Shown here: positions 15,723 to 23,991 of the stretch, piece after piece
How positions within the stretch are numbered: the first letter of the stretch is position 1
Layout: the number at the start of each line of letters is the position of its first letter
Assembly (NCBI GenBank): GCA_900549485.1
Contig: UROG01000012.1
Span: 1-51,338, forward strand
DNA length: 51,338 nucleotides
Source of the DNA: an uncultured Eubacteriales bacterium
GTDB taxonomy: Bacteria > Bacillota > Clostridia > Oscillospirales > Oscillospiraceae
Direction of reading: 5' to 3'
Translations under genes and position numbers: made by a program
The notes under the pieces: model-generated
Database searches by the model: none
Seen by the model: the letters and a program-made list of their open reading frames with translations, nothing else
What the model was told of the DNA's origin: nothing

Positions 15723-15739
15723 ATGTTAACAAGATGCCG
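15702..15739. promoter_or_regulatory. 38-bp perfect palindrome centred on the -10 box (operator)
   Basis: Arms CGGCATCTTGTTAAC and GTTAACAAGATGCCG match over all 15 bp, with the 8-nt spacer TATAATAT being the -10 element itself. Binding of a repressor dimer or tetramer would block RNA polymerase. The inner TTGTTAA/TTAACAA halves recall Rex half-sites, but the spacing (10 nt rather than 4) does not fit Rex. The regulator is unknown. Confidence 0.85.
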
Positions 15740-15801
15740 CCTGTTTTGTACGGTCATGTACCGCTTGGGCGCATCCATGCTTTCTTGGAAAGGAAATGAA
15801 G

Positions 15802-16887
15802 ATGAAAAAGATTATTGCATTATTGATGATAGCGGCGCTTACGCTTTCTCTGTGCGCCTGCGGCGGCAGCGGCAAGGACGCGGAGGCAGAAGCCACTCCC
15901 GAAGTGACTGCCGAGCCTACGCCCGCACCGACTTCCACGCCGGAACCGACGCCGACTCCCACTCCCACGCCCGCCCCTACGCCGACGCCCGCGCCGACTC
16001 CTACGCCTACCCCGGCACACACGCCGACCCCGGTGCCGAGCATAAATATCACGAAGAATCCTACCGGTGAAACTCTCGGCGCGGGCGGAAAGACATGGTT
16101 CATCGCCCATGCAGACAATGCCGACACTCTCACATGGGAGCTGAGGGACCCTGCCGGCAACGCATACTCCGCAGCGGAAGCAATGGCGGCAAACCCCGGG
16201 CTGAAGCTTGAAGACCTCCAGAACGATACGATAGCCGTAAGCAATGTTCCGGAAAGCCTCGACGGCTGGAGCGTAGTAGGCGTGTTCTCGAATGCGAGCG
16301 GCTCCGTCACCACGTCGCCCGCGAAGATAACCGTGCAGAAGCTTGCCTCCGGCTATGCCCAGGTGGTTGAGAAGTACAGGAACGCGTATGCCTCCGGCGT
16401 TAACGAACAGGCGGCGTATGTGTCAGGCTACAGCGAAATGGCGGCATACAGCGCCCATGTCGGCTATGCGCTTATCGACCTTGACGGCAACGGCGTACAG
16501 GAGATAATCGTCGCCGGGACGGGAAGCGGCAACAATAACGGCAATATCGTTTTTGAGATATGCACTCTTGTGAACGACCAGCCCGTCAATATCTGCATGA
16601 GCAGCGCGCGCAACCGCTACTACCTGCGCACTGACGGAACTGTTCTCAATGAAGGCTCCTCAGGCGCGGCATACAGCAATTATGACGTTCTGTCCGTCAG
16701 CGGCAGTATGCTCCTGACAAATATGACCCTCAGGAGCGATCTTGACGCAAACGCCGCCGCAGTGTGGTACTATTTTGAAAGCGGCTCCATGACCGCCGAA
16801 TCGGTCATCCCCGCAGAGCAGGCAACCGTGATCATCGGCACTCTCGAATCGCAGATCTATATGCCGCAGCTCACCAGGATAGCGTAA
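15802..16887 (+). CDS. Secreted lipoprotein with Pro/Thr-rich linker
   Basis: A 361-residue exported lipoprotein. The signal peptide (KKIIALLMIAALTLSLCACGG) carries a lipobox with the acylated Cys near residue 18. Residues ~35-80 are a low-complexity TPTPTPAP linker, a cell-wall-spanning stalk typical of Gram-positive surface proteins. Residues ~85-170 look like an Ig-type or bacterial surface domain (ITKNPTGETLGAGGKTWFIAHA). The C-terminal part (residues ~175-361) includes GYALIDLDGNGVQEIIVAG, resembling calcium-loop or FG-GAP-like repeats, and is not assigned to a named family. The ATG at 15802 has better spacing to AAAGGA than the ATG at 15796. Expression is likely controlled through the 38-bp palindrome upstream. 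Confidence 0.8.
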   Translation: MKKIIALLMIAALTLSLCACGGSGKDAEAEATPEVTAEPTPAPTSTPEPTPTPTPTPAPTPTPAPTPTPTPAHTPTPVPSINITKNPTGETLGAGGKTWFIAHADNADTLTWELRDPAGNAYSAAEAMAANPGLKLEDLQNDTIAVSNVPESLDGWSVVGVFSNASGSVTTSPAKITVQKLASGYAQVVEKYRNAYASGVNEQAAYVSGYSEMAAYSAHVGYALIDLDGNGVQEIIVAGTGSGNNNGNIVFEICTLVNDQPVNICMSSARNRYYLRTDGTVLNEGSSGAAYSNYDVLSVSGSMLLTNMTLRSDLDANAAAVWYYFESGSMTAESVIPAEQATVIIGTLESQIYMPQLTRIA

Positions 16888-16901
16888 AATTCCGTTTTCA
16901 A

Positions 16902-16980
16902 AAAGAGCCTCGCGGAGTTCTTGAGCGCAGGCAAAAAATAGTTCTGATCGTTTTCTCCGGCGGTGTACGTCGGAGAAAAC
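16902..16980 (+). repeat. Dispersed intergenic element, copy A, ending in a hairpin
   Basis: From AAAAAGAGCCTCGCGGAG to TCTCCGGCGG this spacer matches 40540-40600 with few changes, and in part the inverse of 10434-10463. It ends in a perfect hairpin, GTTTTCTCCG (16950-16959) with CGGAGAAAAC (16971-16980), that may terminate the lipoprotein transcript. In copy B that stem is broken. Confidence 0.75.
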
Positions 16981-17053
16981 TCTTATTTGAGTTGTCTGTT
17001 CAGCTTCCGTGAAAGAAGCCTGTTTCTTTGATAAGCAAAGCAAGGAGAACGAT

Positions 17054-18004
17054 ATGTTGTTCGGAAAAAAAGAGATAATAACGCGTGAGTTTGATCATGT
17101 ATGCAAAAGCGGCATACGCCTGCACTATCTGAAAACGGAGGACGGGAAGCCGTCGCTTGTGCTTATACACGGTCAGAGTATGTGCCGCCTCGATTACGGG
17201 CGCGTCCTGCCGGAGCTTTCGGAGAGCTTCACGGTCTATGCGCTTGACTGCCCCGGCCACGGGGAGAGCAGCCGTGACGTACAGAGCTATACCTGCCGCG
17301 CCGTAGGCGACGCCGTGTGCGATTTTATCCGCAGTGTGACGGGGGAGTGCTTTCTGAGCGGCCATTCCTCCGGCGCGATAATTGCAGCATATGCTGCGGG
17401 GCATGAAAAAAGCCTTGTAAAAGCGCTTTTGCTGGAAGATCCTCCGTTTTTCAAGGTTCAGCCGCCGGAGATGGAAAACACCTTCGTATGGAAGGACGGC
17501 TTTGCGGTAAACCACGGCTTCCTCAACCAGACCGAGGAAAAGGATTACCTCCCATATTATATAAAGCACAGCTATATCTACAATATGTTAGGCGGAAAGC
17601 TTGCCGATAAGCTCTACAAAGAAGCAAAGGAGTATATCGCCGAAAATCCCGGTCAGCCGGTAAAATTGAAGAGCGTACCGAAAAACGCAATGCATGGGCT
17701 TGAATACATCGACAGCTTTGATATGCTTTTCGCAGAGGCGTTCTATAACGGCACGTGGTTTGACGGTGTGGAGCAGGAGCGGCTGCTAAAAGAGATCGAC
17801 TGCCCCGTTATCTATATGAAAGCCGCGACTCGCTACGGCAGGGACGGCGTGCTGTGGGCGGCAAATTCCGATGAAGACGCCGCACGTGTGGAGAGACTTA
17901 TAAAAAACTGCCGCCGCGTCGATATCCGCTGCGGCCACGATATACACTATGAAAAACCCGCCGTATTCTGCCGCACGGCAAAAGAGCTGCTGAAAGAGGT
18001 GTGA
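17054..18004 (+). CDS. Alpha/beta-hydrolase fold protein
   Basis: A 316-residue hydrolase. It shows LVLIHGQSM (oxyanion-hole HG motif, ~residues 35-42), YALDCPGHGESS, the nucleophile elbow LSGHSSGAI (catalytic Ser near residue 105) and a C-terminal GHDIHYEKP that supplies the catalytic His. The acidic member is probably the Asp after YMKAATRYGRD. The family includes esterases, haloperoxidase-like and C-C bond hydrolases; the substrate is not predictable. The ATG at 17054 follows AAGGAGAACGAT. The next gene, nagA, starts three bases after its stop, so they are co-transcribed. Confidence 0.88.
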   Translation: MLFGKKEIITREFDHVCKSGIRLHYLKTEDGKPSLVLIHGQSMCRLDYGRVLPELSESFTVYALDCPGHGESSRDVQSYTCRAVGDAVCDFIRSVTGECFLSGHSSGAIIAAYAAGHEKSLVKALLLEDPPFFKVQPPEMENTFVWKDGFAVNHGFLNQTEEKDYLPYYIKHSYIYNMLGGKLADKLYKEAKEYIAENPGQPVKLKSVPKNAMHGLEYIDSFDMLFAEAFYNGTWFDGVEQERLLKEIDCPVIYMKAATRYGRDGVLWAANSDEDAARVERLIKNCRRVDIRCGHDIHYEKPAVFCRTAKELLKEV

Positions 18005-18007
18005 GGG

Positions 18008-19132
18008 ATGTTTTTCAAAAACGCGTTGGTTTATTCCGCTGACTTTACATTCCGCCGCGGCGGCTTCGGCGCGGAGGACAGCAGATTTGTCCATGTGGGC
18101 GAGGAGCGCGCCGACGCCGTTGATCTGCACGGGGCGCGGGTGATTCCGGGACTTGTCGATGTGCATACTCACGGCAATTCCGGCGCGGATTTCTCGGATG
18201 GAGAGCGGGACGGACTTATAAGGATGGCGCGGTACGAGGCGGAAAACGGAATAACATCCTTTGCGCCGACAAGCGTGACGCTTCCGTATGACCGGCTGGA
18301 CAAGGCGTTTAAAACCGGCATGCGGGTGAAGCGGGAAGCGCATACCGGAGCGGCGCGGATAATGGGCATCAATATGGAAGGCCCTTTCTTTTCGGAAAAG
18401 AGAAAGGGCGCACAGAACGCGGAATATCTACGCAAGCCCGATTTTGCGGCGTTTGAAAAGCTGTATAACGGCTGCGAGGGGCTTGTGCGCATAGTCGATA
18501 TCGCACCGGAGCTTGACGGCGCGGAGGAGTTTATCGGAAAAGCTTCAAAGCTGTGTACGGTCTCAATTGCGCATACCGACTGTGATTATGACACGGCGCG
18601 CCGTGCGATAGACGCCGGCGCGGCGCAGCTGACGCATCTTTTCAACGCGATGCCGTCCATACACCACCGCCGCCCCGGTCCCATAGCCGCGGCGGCGGAG
18701 GATAGCCATGTGCGGGCGGAGCTTATATGCGACGGTCTGCATGTGCATCCGGCCGTCGTGCGTATGGCGTTCCGCCTTTTCGGGGCGGAGCGGATAGTGA
18801 TGATATCCGACTCTCTGCGCTGCTGCGGTATGCCGGACGGTGATTATGAGCTGGGCGGGCAGAGCGTGCATCTTGCCGACTGCATCGCAAGGCTTCCCGA
18901 CGGAACCATTGCCGGTTCTGCGACAAATCTTTACGGCTGCTTAAAAAAAGCGATATCCTTCGGCATTGCGCCGGAGGACGCGATAAGAGCCGCGGCTTAC
19001 AATCCCGCCTGCTCCATCGGCGCGGAGAGTATGATCGGCTCAATATCCGACGGCAAATTTGCCGACTTTCTTGTGTGCGGCGATAACTACAAGCTGCAAG
19101 AGGTCTATATCGGCGGCGAACGGATAAAATGA
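18008..19132 (+). CDS. nagA: N-acetylglucosamine-6-phosphate deacetylase
   Basis: A 374-residue amidohydrolase-superfamily enzyme that converts GlcNAc-6-phosphate to glucosamine-6-phosphate and acetate in amino-sugar recycling. It shows VIPGLVDVHTHGNSG (metal-binding HxH, ~residues 50-58), MEGPFFSEKRKGAQ (metal Glu), SIAHTDCDYDTA and GAAQLTHLFNAMP (metal His), and ISDSLRCCG with the catalytic Asp. Length is normal. It sits three bases behind the alpha/beta hydrolase. nagB or a PTS gene is not adjacent. Confidence 0.93.
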   Translation: MFFKNALVYSADFTFRRGGFGAEDSRFVHVGEERADAVDLHGARVIPGLVDVHTHGNSGADFSDGERDGLIRMARYEAENGITSFAPTSVTLPYDRLDKAFKTGMRVKREAHTGAARIMGINMEGPFFSEKRKGAQNAEYLRKPDFAAFEKLYNGCEGLVRIVDIAPELDGAEEFIGKASKLCTVSIAHTDCDYDTARRAIDAGAAQLTHLFNAMPSIHHRRPGPIAAAAEDSHVRAELICDGLHVHPAVVRMAFRLFGAERIVMISDSLRCCGMPDGDYELGGQSVHLADCIARLPDGTIAGSATNLYGCLKKAISFGIAPEDAIRAAAYNPACSIGAESMIGSISDGKFADFLVCGDNYKLQEVYIGGERIK

Positions 19133-19147
19133 TCAACAGATAATGTC

Positions 19148-19177
19148 AAAAAGGCTTGGACGATCCCAAGACTTTTT
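19148..19177. terminator. Bidirectional terminator between nagA and the HAD gene
   Basis: AAAAAGGCTTGG and CCCAAGACTTTTT form a mostly paired stem with T runs on both sides, between two convergent genes. Confidence 0.7.
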
Positions 19178-19199
19178 GCTGCCTGTATGAGATGAGAAG

Positions 19200-19853
19200 C
19201 TATTCCGCATGCTTGAGGAACAGCTTTTTAAGATCGCCGAGAGTTTCGACTATTATATCCGCACCGGCGTTTTCAAGCTCACCGCTTTCAGCGTAGCCAT
19301 AGCGGACGCCGATGACCTTCAAGCCCGCCTCATGTCCGCCGACTACATCGTATTTCGTGTCGCCGACGAGAACGGTATCCTCCGGCGCAGCGCCAAGCAT
19401 ATCCATTGCGCCGCGGACGATCTCCGCCTTGGTCAGCGTTTCAATGCCCTCGGCGATCTGCCCGCTGATAACGTCGAACTTCCCGTACAGCCCCGAGCGC
19501 TCCAGCAGCTCTACCGCCATGGTGCGCGGCTTCAGCGTGGCGATTGCAAGCTTAAAGCCGCTCTGCCTCAGCTCGTCAAGAAGCTCCGCGATGCCGGGGA
19601 AAGGACTTGATTCATATATGCCGTACGGGAGATAGTCCTCTCTGAACGCTTCGATTATTTTTACAATAAGCTCATCGTCAAAACCGTAGTTTTCCTTGAA
19701 GATCACTTTGAACGGAGGACCTGCAAAGCGGCGGAAAGAATCAACGGACAGAACTATGCCGTTCTTGTCAAGCGCGTATTTTACGGAACGTTCTATTCCC
19801 TTTACCGTGTCGAAAACGGTTCCGTCAAAGTCAAAGAGTATGTTTTTATACAT
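19200..19853 (-). CDS. HAD-family phosphatase, phosphoglycolate phosphatase-like
   Basis: A 217-residue haloacid-dehalogenase hydrolase with the Gph/PgmB layout. Motif I FDFDGTVFDT (residues ~6-15) carries the nucleophile Asp. A small four-helix cap (residues ~17-85) follows, then motif II in LAIATLKPR, motif III Lys in LTKAEI and motif IV VLVGDTKYDVVGG. The likely role is dephosphorylation of phosphoglycolate or another small phosphate. The ATG at 19853 follows GTGAGG. It is convergent with nagA and divergent from the P-loop ATPase gene; only about 70 bases separate the two starts. Confidence 0.9.
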   Translation of the reverse strand: MYKNILFDFDGTVFDTVKGIERSVKYALDKNGIVLSVDSFRRFAGPPFKVIFKENYGFDDELIVKIIEAFREDYLPYGIYESSPFPGIAELLDELRQSGFKLAIATLKPRTMAVELLERSGLYGKFDVISGQIAEGIETLTKAEIVRGAMDMLGAAPEDTVLVGDTKYDVVGGHEAGLKVIGVRYGYAESGELENAGADIIVETLGDLKKLFLKHAE

Positions 19854-19923
19854 TTTTTTCCTCACATTTTTTTATCTTCGGCGAGACGCTCTCATATCAT
19901 ATAATGAACGGGAGGTGTCTCAT

Positions 19924-20952
19924 ATGAACAGCAAATATTTTCTGGGAGCCAACAGCTCCTTGGGGTTTTATTCCCTGTATGGCGGCTTCTGCCGCGGAAG
20001 CGGCGACTATCTCAGCATTATAAAAGGCGGTCCGGGTACGGGAAAATCCGGATTTATGCGCAGGATAGGCGCGGCGGCGGAAATGCGCGGGTATGATGTG
20101 GAGTATGTGCTCTGCTCAGGCGATAGCGCGTCTCTTGACGGTGTGTACATTCCCGCTGTGCGCCGCGGCTGGATGGACGGCACCGCGCCGCACGGCACGG
20201 AGCCGCCGCGCTTCGGCGTTGACGGGGATTATGTTGATCTGTCGCGGTTTTGCCGCACACCGCTTGAAAAGACGGCCGCGTGCGCGGCGGGGGAGCTGTA
20301 TACCGCGTATAAAGCGCAGTACGCGTCGGCATACGGATTTCTCGGCGCACTTTCCTCCGTGAAGGGAACGTACTGCACACCGCTTTCCGAGCGTGAAAAA
20401 CGTGCGGCCGAAAAACGCGCCGAGGCGGTTTTTCCAAAGCGCAGGCGCGGGAGCGCCGACGGAAAAGCGGCGCGCCGATTTCTGCGCTGTCTCTGCGGGG
20501 AAGGGGAAATGCGCCTTTCCGATGAGCTTGAAAAGCAGGAGCGCGTGTATATCCTTGCCGGGCGGGAGGCGCTTTCAGGGTATGCGCTCAGATATATTTC
20601 GGGCGAGGCGCGGCGTCGCGGGTTTGACGTCGTCAACTGCCTTTCGCCGCTGTGTCCCGACAATTTGGAAGCTGTGATCATACCGGAAGCCGGAATAGCG
20701 GCGGCCGGCGAGGGATATGCGCTCAACGGGGCTAAGAGAATAGAGCTTGACGGCGCAGAAGCGCCGAAGCCGCCTGAAAATTCGCTTTTCAACTGCGGAG
20801 AGATCGAAAAAACGCTCACGGATTCAGCATTTTCGGGTTTTGCGAGGGCAAAAAAGCTGCATGACGAGCTTGAGGAGATATATAAGCGGGCGATGGATTT
20901 TGACGCCCTTACCGCTTTTACCGACGTTTATATCAACTCCCTGTTCGCCTGA
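19924..20952 (+). CDS. P-loop ATPase of unknown role (PRK06851-like)
   Basis: A 342-residue protein. FLGANSSLGFYSLY is followed by a Walker A loop, IIKGGPGTGKSGFMRR (residues ~38-53). A second, less obvious nucleotide-like strand lies at EAVIIPEAGIAA. The arrangement (N-terminal GANTxxGF motif plus GGPGTGKS) matches a family of uncharacterised clostridial ATPases; the family recall is from general knowledge and untested. Many Arg, Ala and Glu residues lie in the central part (residues ~150-195), which may be a coiled segment. The ATG at 19924 follows GGGAGGTGTCTCAT. The true function is unknown. Confidence 0.75.
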   Translation: MNSKYFLGANSSLGFYSLYGGFCRGSGDYLSIIKGGPGTGKSGFMRRIGAAAEMRGYDVEYVLCSGDSASLDGVYIPAVRRGWMDGTAPHGTEPPRFGVDGDYVDLSRFCRTPLEKTAACAAGELYTAYKAQYASAYGFLGALSSVKGTYCTPLSEREKRAAEKRAEAVFPKRRRGSADGKAARRFLRCLCGEGEMRLSDELEKQERVYILAGREALSGYALRYISGEARRRGFDVVNCLSPLCPDNLEAVIIPEAGIAAAGEGYALNGAKRIELDGAEAPKPPENSLFNCGEIEKTLTDSAFSGFARAKKLHDELEEIYKRAMDFDALTAFTDVYINSLFA

Positions 20953-21282
20953 TCAGAAGACGCACTGAACGAGCAGCATATAAACCGCCGTGCCGCCGAC
21001 AACGCTGATAAGCGTTCTGCCGCGCCATAGATGCAGCGCCGCGGTCACGGCGGCGGCAGCAAGCGCCGGAACGCAGCCCGCTGCCGATGCAAAGCTTATG
21101 CCGCGCAGGCAGTAGACCGTGAGCGCGGCGATGACCGCCATGGGCAGTATATTTCCAAGATACTGCACGACATCGGGAACGGCGCGTCTGCCGAATACGG
21201 CAAAGGGCAGAAGGCGTTCGGCGAAGGTACACAGTGAACATACGGCGATTATCAGTATGCTTCGTCCGACGTCTATGTTCAT
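20953..21282 (-). CDS. azlD: AzlD-type branched-chain amino-acid export subunit
   Basis: A 109-residue membrane protein with about four helices and the AzlD features TFAERLLPFAVF and LGNILPMAVIAALTVYCL (residues ~15-60). AzlD works with AzlC to export branched-chain amino acids or analogues. The start overlaps the azlC stop by four bases (ATGA), so the two are translationally coupled. Its partner is shortened, so the pair may be inactive. Confidence 0.88.
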   Translation of the reverse strand: MNIDVGRSILIIAVCSLCTFAERLLPFAVFGRRAVPDVVQYLGNILPMAVIAALTVYCLRGISFASAAGCVPALAAAAVTAALHLWRGRTLISVVGGTAVYMLLVQCVF

Positions 21283-21689
21283 GTCTCACCCTCCTTTTTC
21301 TCAAGCCTCGGTCTGAGAAGAACAAGTATTATAACGGTCAGTGCAAGGGCGGGGAGCAGAAAGCTGTCCGCCCCGAAAAGCATGATCATAAGCACCGACG
21401 CCGCAGCGGCGATCACTGCGGGCAGTACGCTCCCTGCGCCTTTCATCTGCTCGATAAGTATCACGATTATGGTGAATATCGACATATCCGATTGGAAGAA
21501 GCTTATCATCAGCATCTGAAGCGACCCGGCATACACAAAAAGGCTTACAAAGCCCGACCAGATGAAGCTGTATCCGGCGTTGGCCATGAGTATCCCATAG
21601 GCGGCCCCGACGGGGAAAAACCCGACCATTATCGGGATACTGCGCTTGAACGAGTATTTTAAACTGTTTGACAGAACAGGGGAGTTCAT
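21279..21689 (-). CDS. azlC: AzlC family protein with large internal in-frame deletion
   Basis: 136 residues against about 230-250 for complete AzlC. The N-terminal half is normal (IPIMVGFFPVGAAYGILM, then SLFVYAGSLQMLMISFF, to about residue 70). It then passes directly into the usual C-terminal end (FTIIVILIEQMK, then VLMIMLFGADSFLLPAL). The middle ~95 residues, including the conserved N-A/L-R-H-x-x-Y-x-x-S segment and the central helices, are absent, with the frame kept. The ATG at 21689 follows AAAGGAACGTA. It may be a decaying pseudogene or a minimal variant. It sits between azlD and the polysaccharide operon. Confidence 0.75.
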   Translation of the reverse strand: MNSPVLSNSLKYSFKRSIPIMVGFFPVGAAYGILMANAGYSFIWSGFVSLFVYAGSLQMLMISFFQSDMSIFTIIVILIEQMKGAGSVLPAVIAAAASVLMIMLFGADSFLLPALALTVIILVLLRPRLEKKEGET

Positions 21690-21732
21690 TACGTTCCTTT
21701 CTTTGGTTATATGGAGCGGGTGGGCTGTAACG

Positions 21733-23142
21733 TCAACGGGCAAGCTTTTTTTTGACGGCTGAAAAAACCAAAGCAAGCTCTTTTCTGTTTATAACGGCAA
21801 ATAAGGCAAATCCGATCCCGGCGATAAGAATATTCAGCTTCGCCGCAAACGAAATAGAAAGCACACATATCAGTATTGCGGCGATAAGATAGGCAAAGAA
21901 TTTACTGTATTTGATGCGGATGTCGAGCACGTTGCGCGTCTGCCTTACACGGATGCGCCACATTATGAAGAATGCCGCAAAGGTTGAGACGGCAGCGGCC
22001 TGAATACCGATGTATCTTATAAGCGCGATATTGACCGCAGCATTTATCAGCGCACCCCAAACGCTTGAGGTAAAAGCTTTCTTGGTTTCGCCGTTCTTTA
22101 GAAATCCAACACCGACGAAAGAGGAAAAGCCCTGAAACACGGTACCCAGATAATAAAACGGCACATAGTTGCATGAGGTTTTATAGCTCTCGCTCATAAC
22201 GAGAAGAATAAAGAGCTTGGTAAAGGGAATGAGGAACAGGAGAAGCGAAAAAGCAAACTGATAATACTTTTCAAAAACGAAGGAATAGTATCCGTCTTTG
22301 CTTTGACCGTCTTTGTTTTCGGCAATTGCCATATCCTGCCATGAGCTGTTGAACAGGCTTATAATAGATTGCAGCATCGTCGGAAACTTATGTGCGACTG
22401 CCAATATTCCTGCGGAGGAGGAGCCGAGGAAGCCGAGCACGATATATCTGTCGGATGAGTTTATGACCCACCAATTAAGATAGTTCGGCACGAGCGGAGC
22501 GGAGTACGCGTACATTGATTTAATAAGCGCCACGTCAGGTTTTCTGAAAAAATTGACACGGAAGCTTTTCTCCGAGAGAATTATAACGCCGATCGTGCAG
22601 ACATTAGCTATTATCGCACTCCTGAAAAGACCGAGTACGCCCATGTCCATCAGACACAGAAAAATCAGGTTAAGGGACAGGAAAACGACGCTGTACATTA
22701 TACCTGATAACGCGAAAAACCATTGTTTTTTTATCCCTCTGAGCAGCTTCTGCAAAGTGTCCAGTCCTCTTGAAAGCACAAGCACTGCGCAGAAATAAAC
22801 GCAATAGGGGATATGACAGAGCCTGTCAACAGCAAAAATTATAAGCGCCGCAGCAAGGCAGTTTGTAAGTAAAACCTGTAAAACCGCCGAAATGTATTTT
22901 TCACTGCCGTCGGTATCGGTAATAAGAAATTTATATGCCGCGTCGGAGATCTGCATTGTGATAATGGGCGCCAACAAGCTGATCGTTGACATCAGCGTAT
23001 CATATATGCCCATATCGGAAGTGCTGATATAATAAGTATATATCGGCACTATGATAAACGAAAGGATCTTTGTCCCGAACGAGCCGACGGCATAAATGCC
23101 GGTTCCTTTCAGCAGCTGTCTGCTTCTTTTTTCATCTTCCAT
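21733..23142 (-). CDS. Oligosaccharide flippase, Wzx/RfbX type
   Basis: A 469-residue polytopic membrane protein with 12-14 predicted helices of the MATE-like polysaccharide biosynthesis family. The N-terminal KGTGIYAVGSFGTKILSFII (residues ~11-30) and SAPLVPNYLNWWVINSSDRY in the middle are the family hallmarks. It would flip the undecaprenyl-linked repeat unit across the membrane. It is the last gene of the minus-strand polysaccharide operon, nine bases after the pyruvyl-transferase homologue. Confidence 0.92.
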   Translation of the reverse strand: MEDEKRSRQLLKGTGIYAVGSFGTKILSFIIVPIYTYYISTSDMGIYDTLMSTISLLAPIITMQISDAAYKFLITDTDGSEKYISAVLQVLLTNCLAAALIIFAVDRLCHIPYCVYFCAVLVLSRGLDTLQKLLRGIKKQWFFALSGIMYSVVFLSLNLIFLCLMDMGVLGLFRSAIIANVCTIGVIILSEKSFRVNFFRKPDVALIKSMYAYSAPLVPNYLNWWVINSSDRYIVLGFLGSSSAGILAVAHKFPTMLQSIISLFNSSWQDMAIAENKDGQSKDGYYSFVFEKYYQFAFSLLLFLIPFTKLFILLVMSESYKTSCNYVPFYYLGTVFQGFSSFVGVGFLKNGETKKAFTSSVWGALINAAVNIALIRYIGIQAAAVSTFAAFFIMWRIRVRQTRNVLDIRIKYSKFFAYLIAAILICVLSISFAAKLNILIAGIGFALFAVINRKELALVFSAVKKKLAR

Positions 23143-23151
23143 GGTTAAATA

Positions 23152-23973
23152 TCATTCCCAGAGATCGCGTGGGAAAGCACTGATGAGCGCCTGCTGCATA
23201 TCCGAGAGATCGGGCAGCGGCATAGGGGGCATCGTCATTGCTTCCTCAACGGATCTTGCGACGGTCACATTGTACCTGCCGGTCGAAAAATAATAGTCAT
23301 ATACTTTAAAAAGCGTTTTCTCAAGATTTTCACAGCAATATATTGCCGGTATGCCGTATGCCTCGGCGAGAATAACGCCGTGCAGCGATGAGGAAATGAC
23401 AAGCCCGGAAGCATTCAGCGTGTCGATGAATTTTTTATAGTCGTTTGTTCCGGCGGAAATGCAGACGGAATCTGGAAAGGCATGGAGCTTTTCCGCATTG
23501 ATGTAATGGTTGACAATGCAGCGGCCGTATTTTTTCTCTGCGCACGGACTCTGATATATAAGCGGCATCAGGACGGCGGGATCGCCGAGTGCGGCAACTG
23601 CACAATCGTAGCCCGCGTTCGTCAGCACCTCGCGGGTAAGCGGTCCGCGCACCGCACGAACATCGAATTTTCTGAGCCAAGCTTTTTTGTATACGGTACG
23701 CACGTCAAAAAGGTCAAGCATACCGCTGCCCCAGACGGTCGCGTCATAGTTTCCGCCGCCGAGAAGCGAGCCGACAGTCGTCAGGTGTATGCCCTTGCGC
23801 TTCGGACGGGAAAGATCTATATCCCGCGTCATCCAAGCGTACACGACGCTTGCAATATAGTCCCCGACGTTTTCTTTCCTCTGCCACCACTCAAGATGAA
23901 CCGTGTTCGGATCAAAGCGGTTTCCGTTGTAATCTATCCGGTTTCTCAGCAATATTGCTGCAATTTTATTCAA
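23152..23973 (-). CDS. Polysaccharide pyruvyl transferase family protein
   Basis: A 273-residue protein with family markers ENVGDYIASVVYAWM (residues ~35-49), VGSLLGGGNYDATVWGSGML, VRAVRGPLTREVL, LGDPAVLMPLIY and the C-terminal SSSLHGVILAEAYGIPAIY. The family adds pyruvate ketals from phosphoenolpyruvate to sugars of capsules and wall polymers. The start is TTG at 23973 after GGAGACCGCCGTT; no ATG fits. It would decorate the exopolysaccharide with an acidic group. The next gene upstream is 18 bases away. Confidence 0.9.
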   Translation of the reverse strand: MNKIAAILLRNRIDYNGNRFDPNTVHLEWWQRKENVGDYIASVVYAWMTRDIDLSRPKRKGIHLTTVGSLLGGGNYDATVWGSGMLDLFDVRTVYKKAWLRKFDVRAVRGPLTREVLTNAGYDCAVAALGDPAVLMPLIYQSPCAEKKYGRCIVNHYINAEKLHAFPDSVCISAGTNDYKKFIDTLNASGLVISSSLHGVILAEAYGIPAIYCCENLEKTLFKVYDYYFSTGRYNVTVARSVEEAMTMPPMPLPDLSDMQQALISAFPRDLWE

Positions 23974-23991
23974 AACGGCGGTCTCCTTTAA

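Noticed and set aside
15702..15739. Rex operator reading of the lipoprotein palindrome
   Set aside because: The two TTGTTAA/TTAACAA halves are separated by 10 nt, not 4, so the standard Rex site does not fit.
15910..16040. Tandem DNA repeat that might be a minisatellite or CRISPR-like array
   Set aside because: It is the coding sequence of the Pro/Thr linker of the lipoprotein; periodicity comes from alternating Pro and Thr codons.
19924..20952. Reading the P-loop ATPase as a kinase or a defence NTPase
   Set aside because: Only the Walker A loop is clear; there is no additional domain or neighbouring gene to support a specific function.
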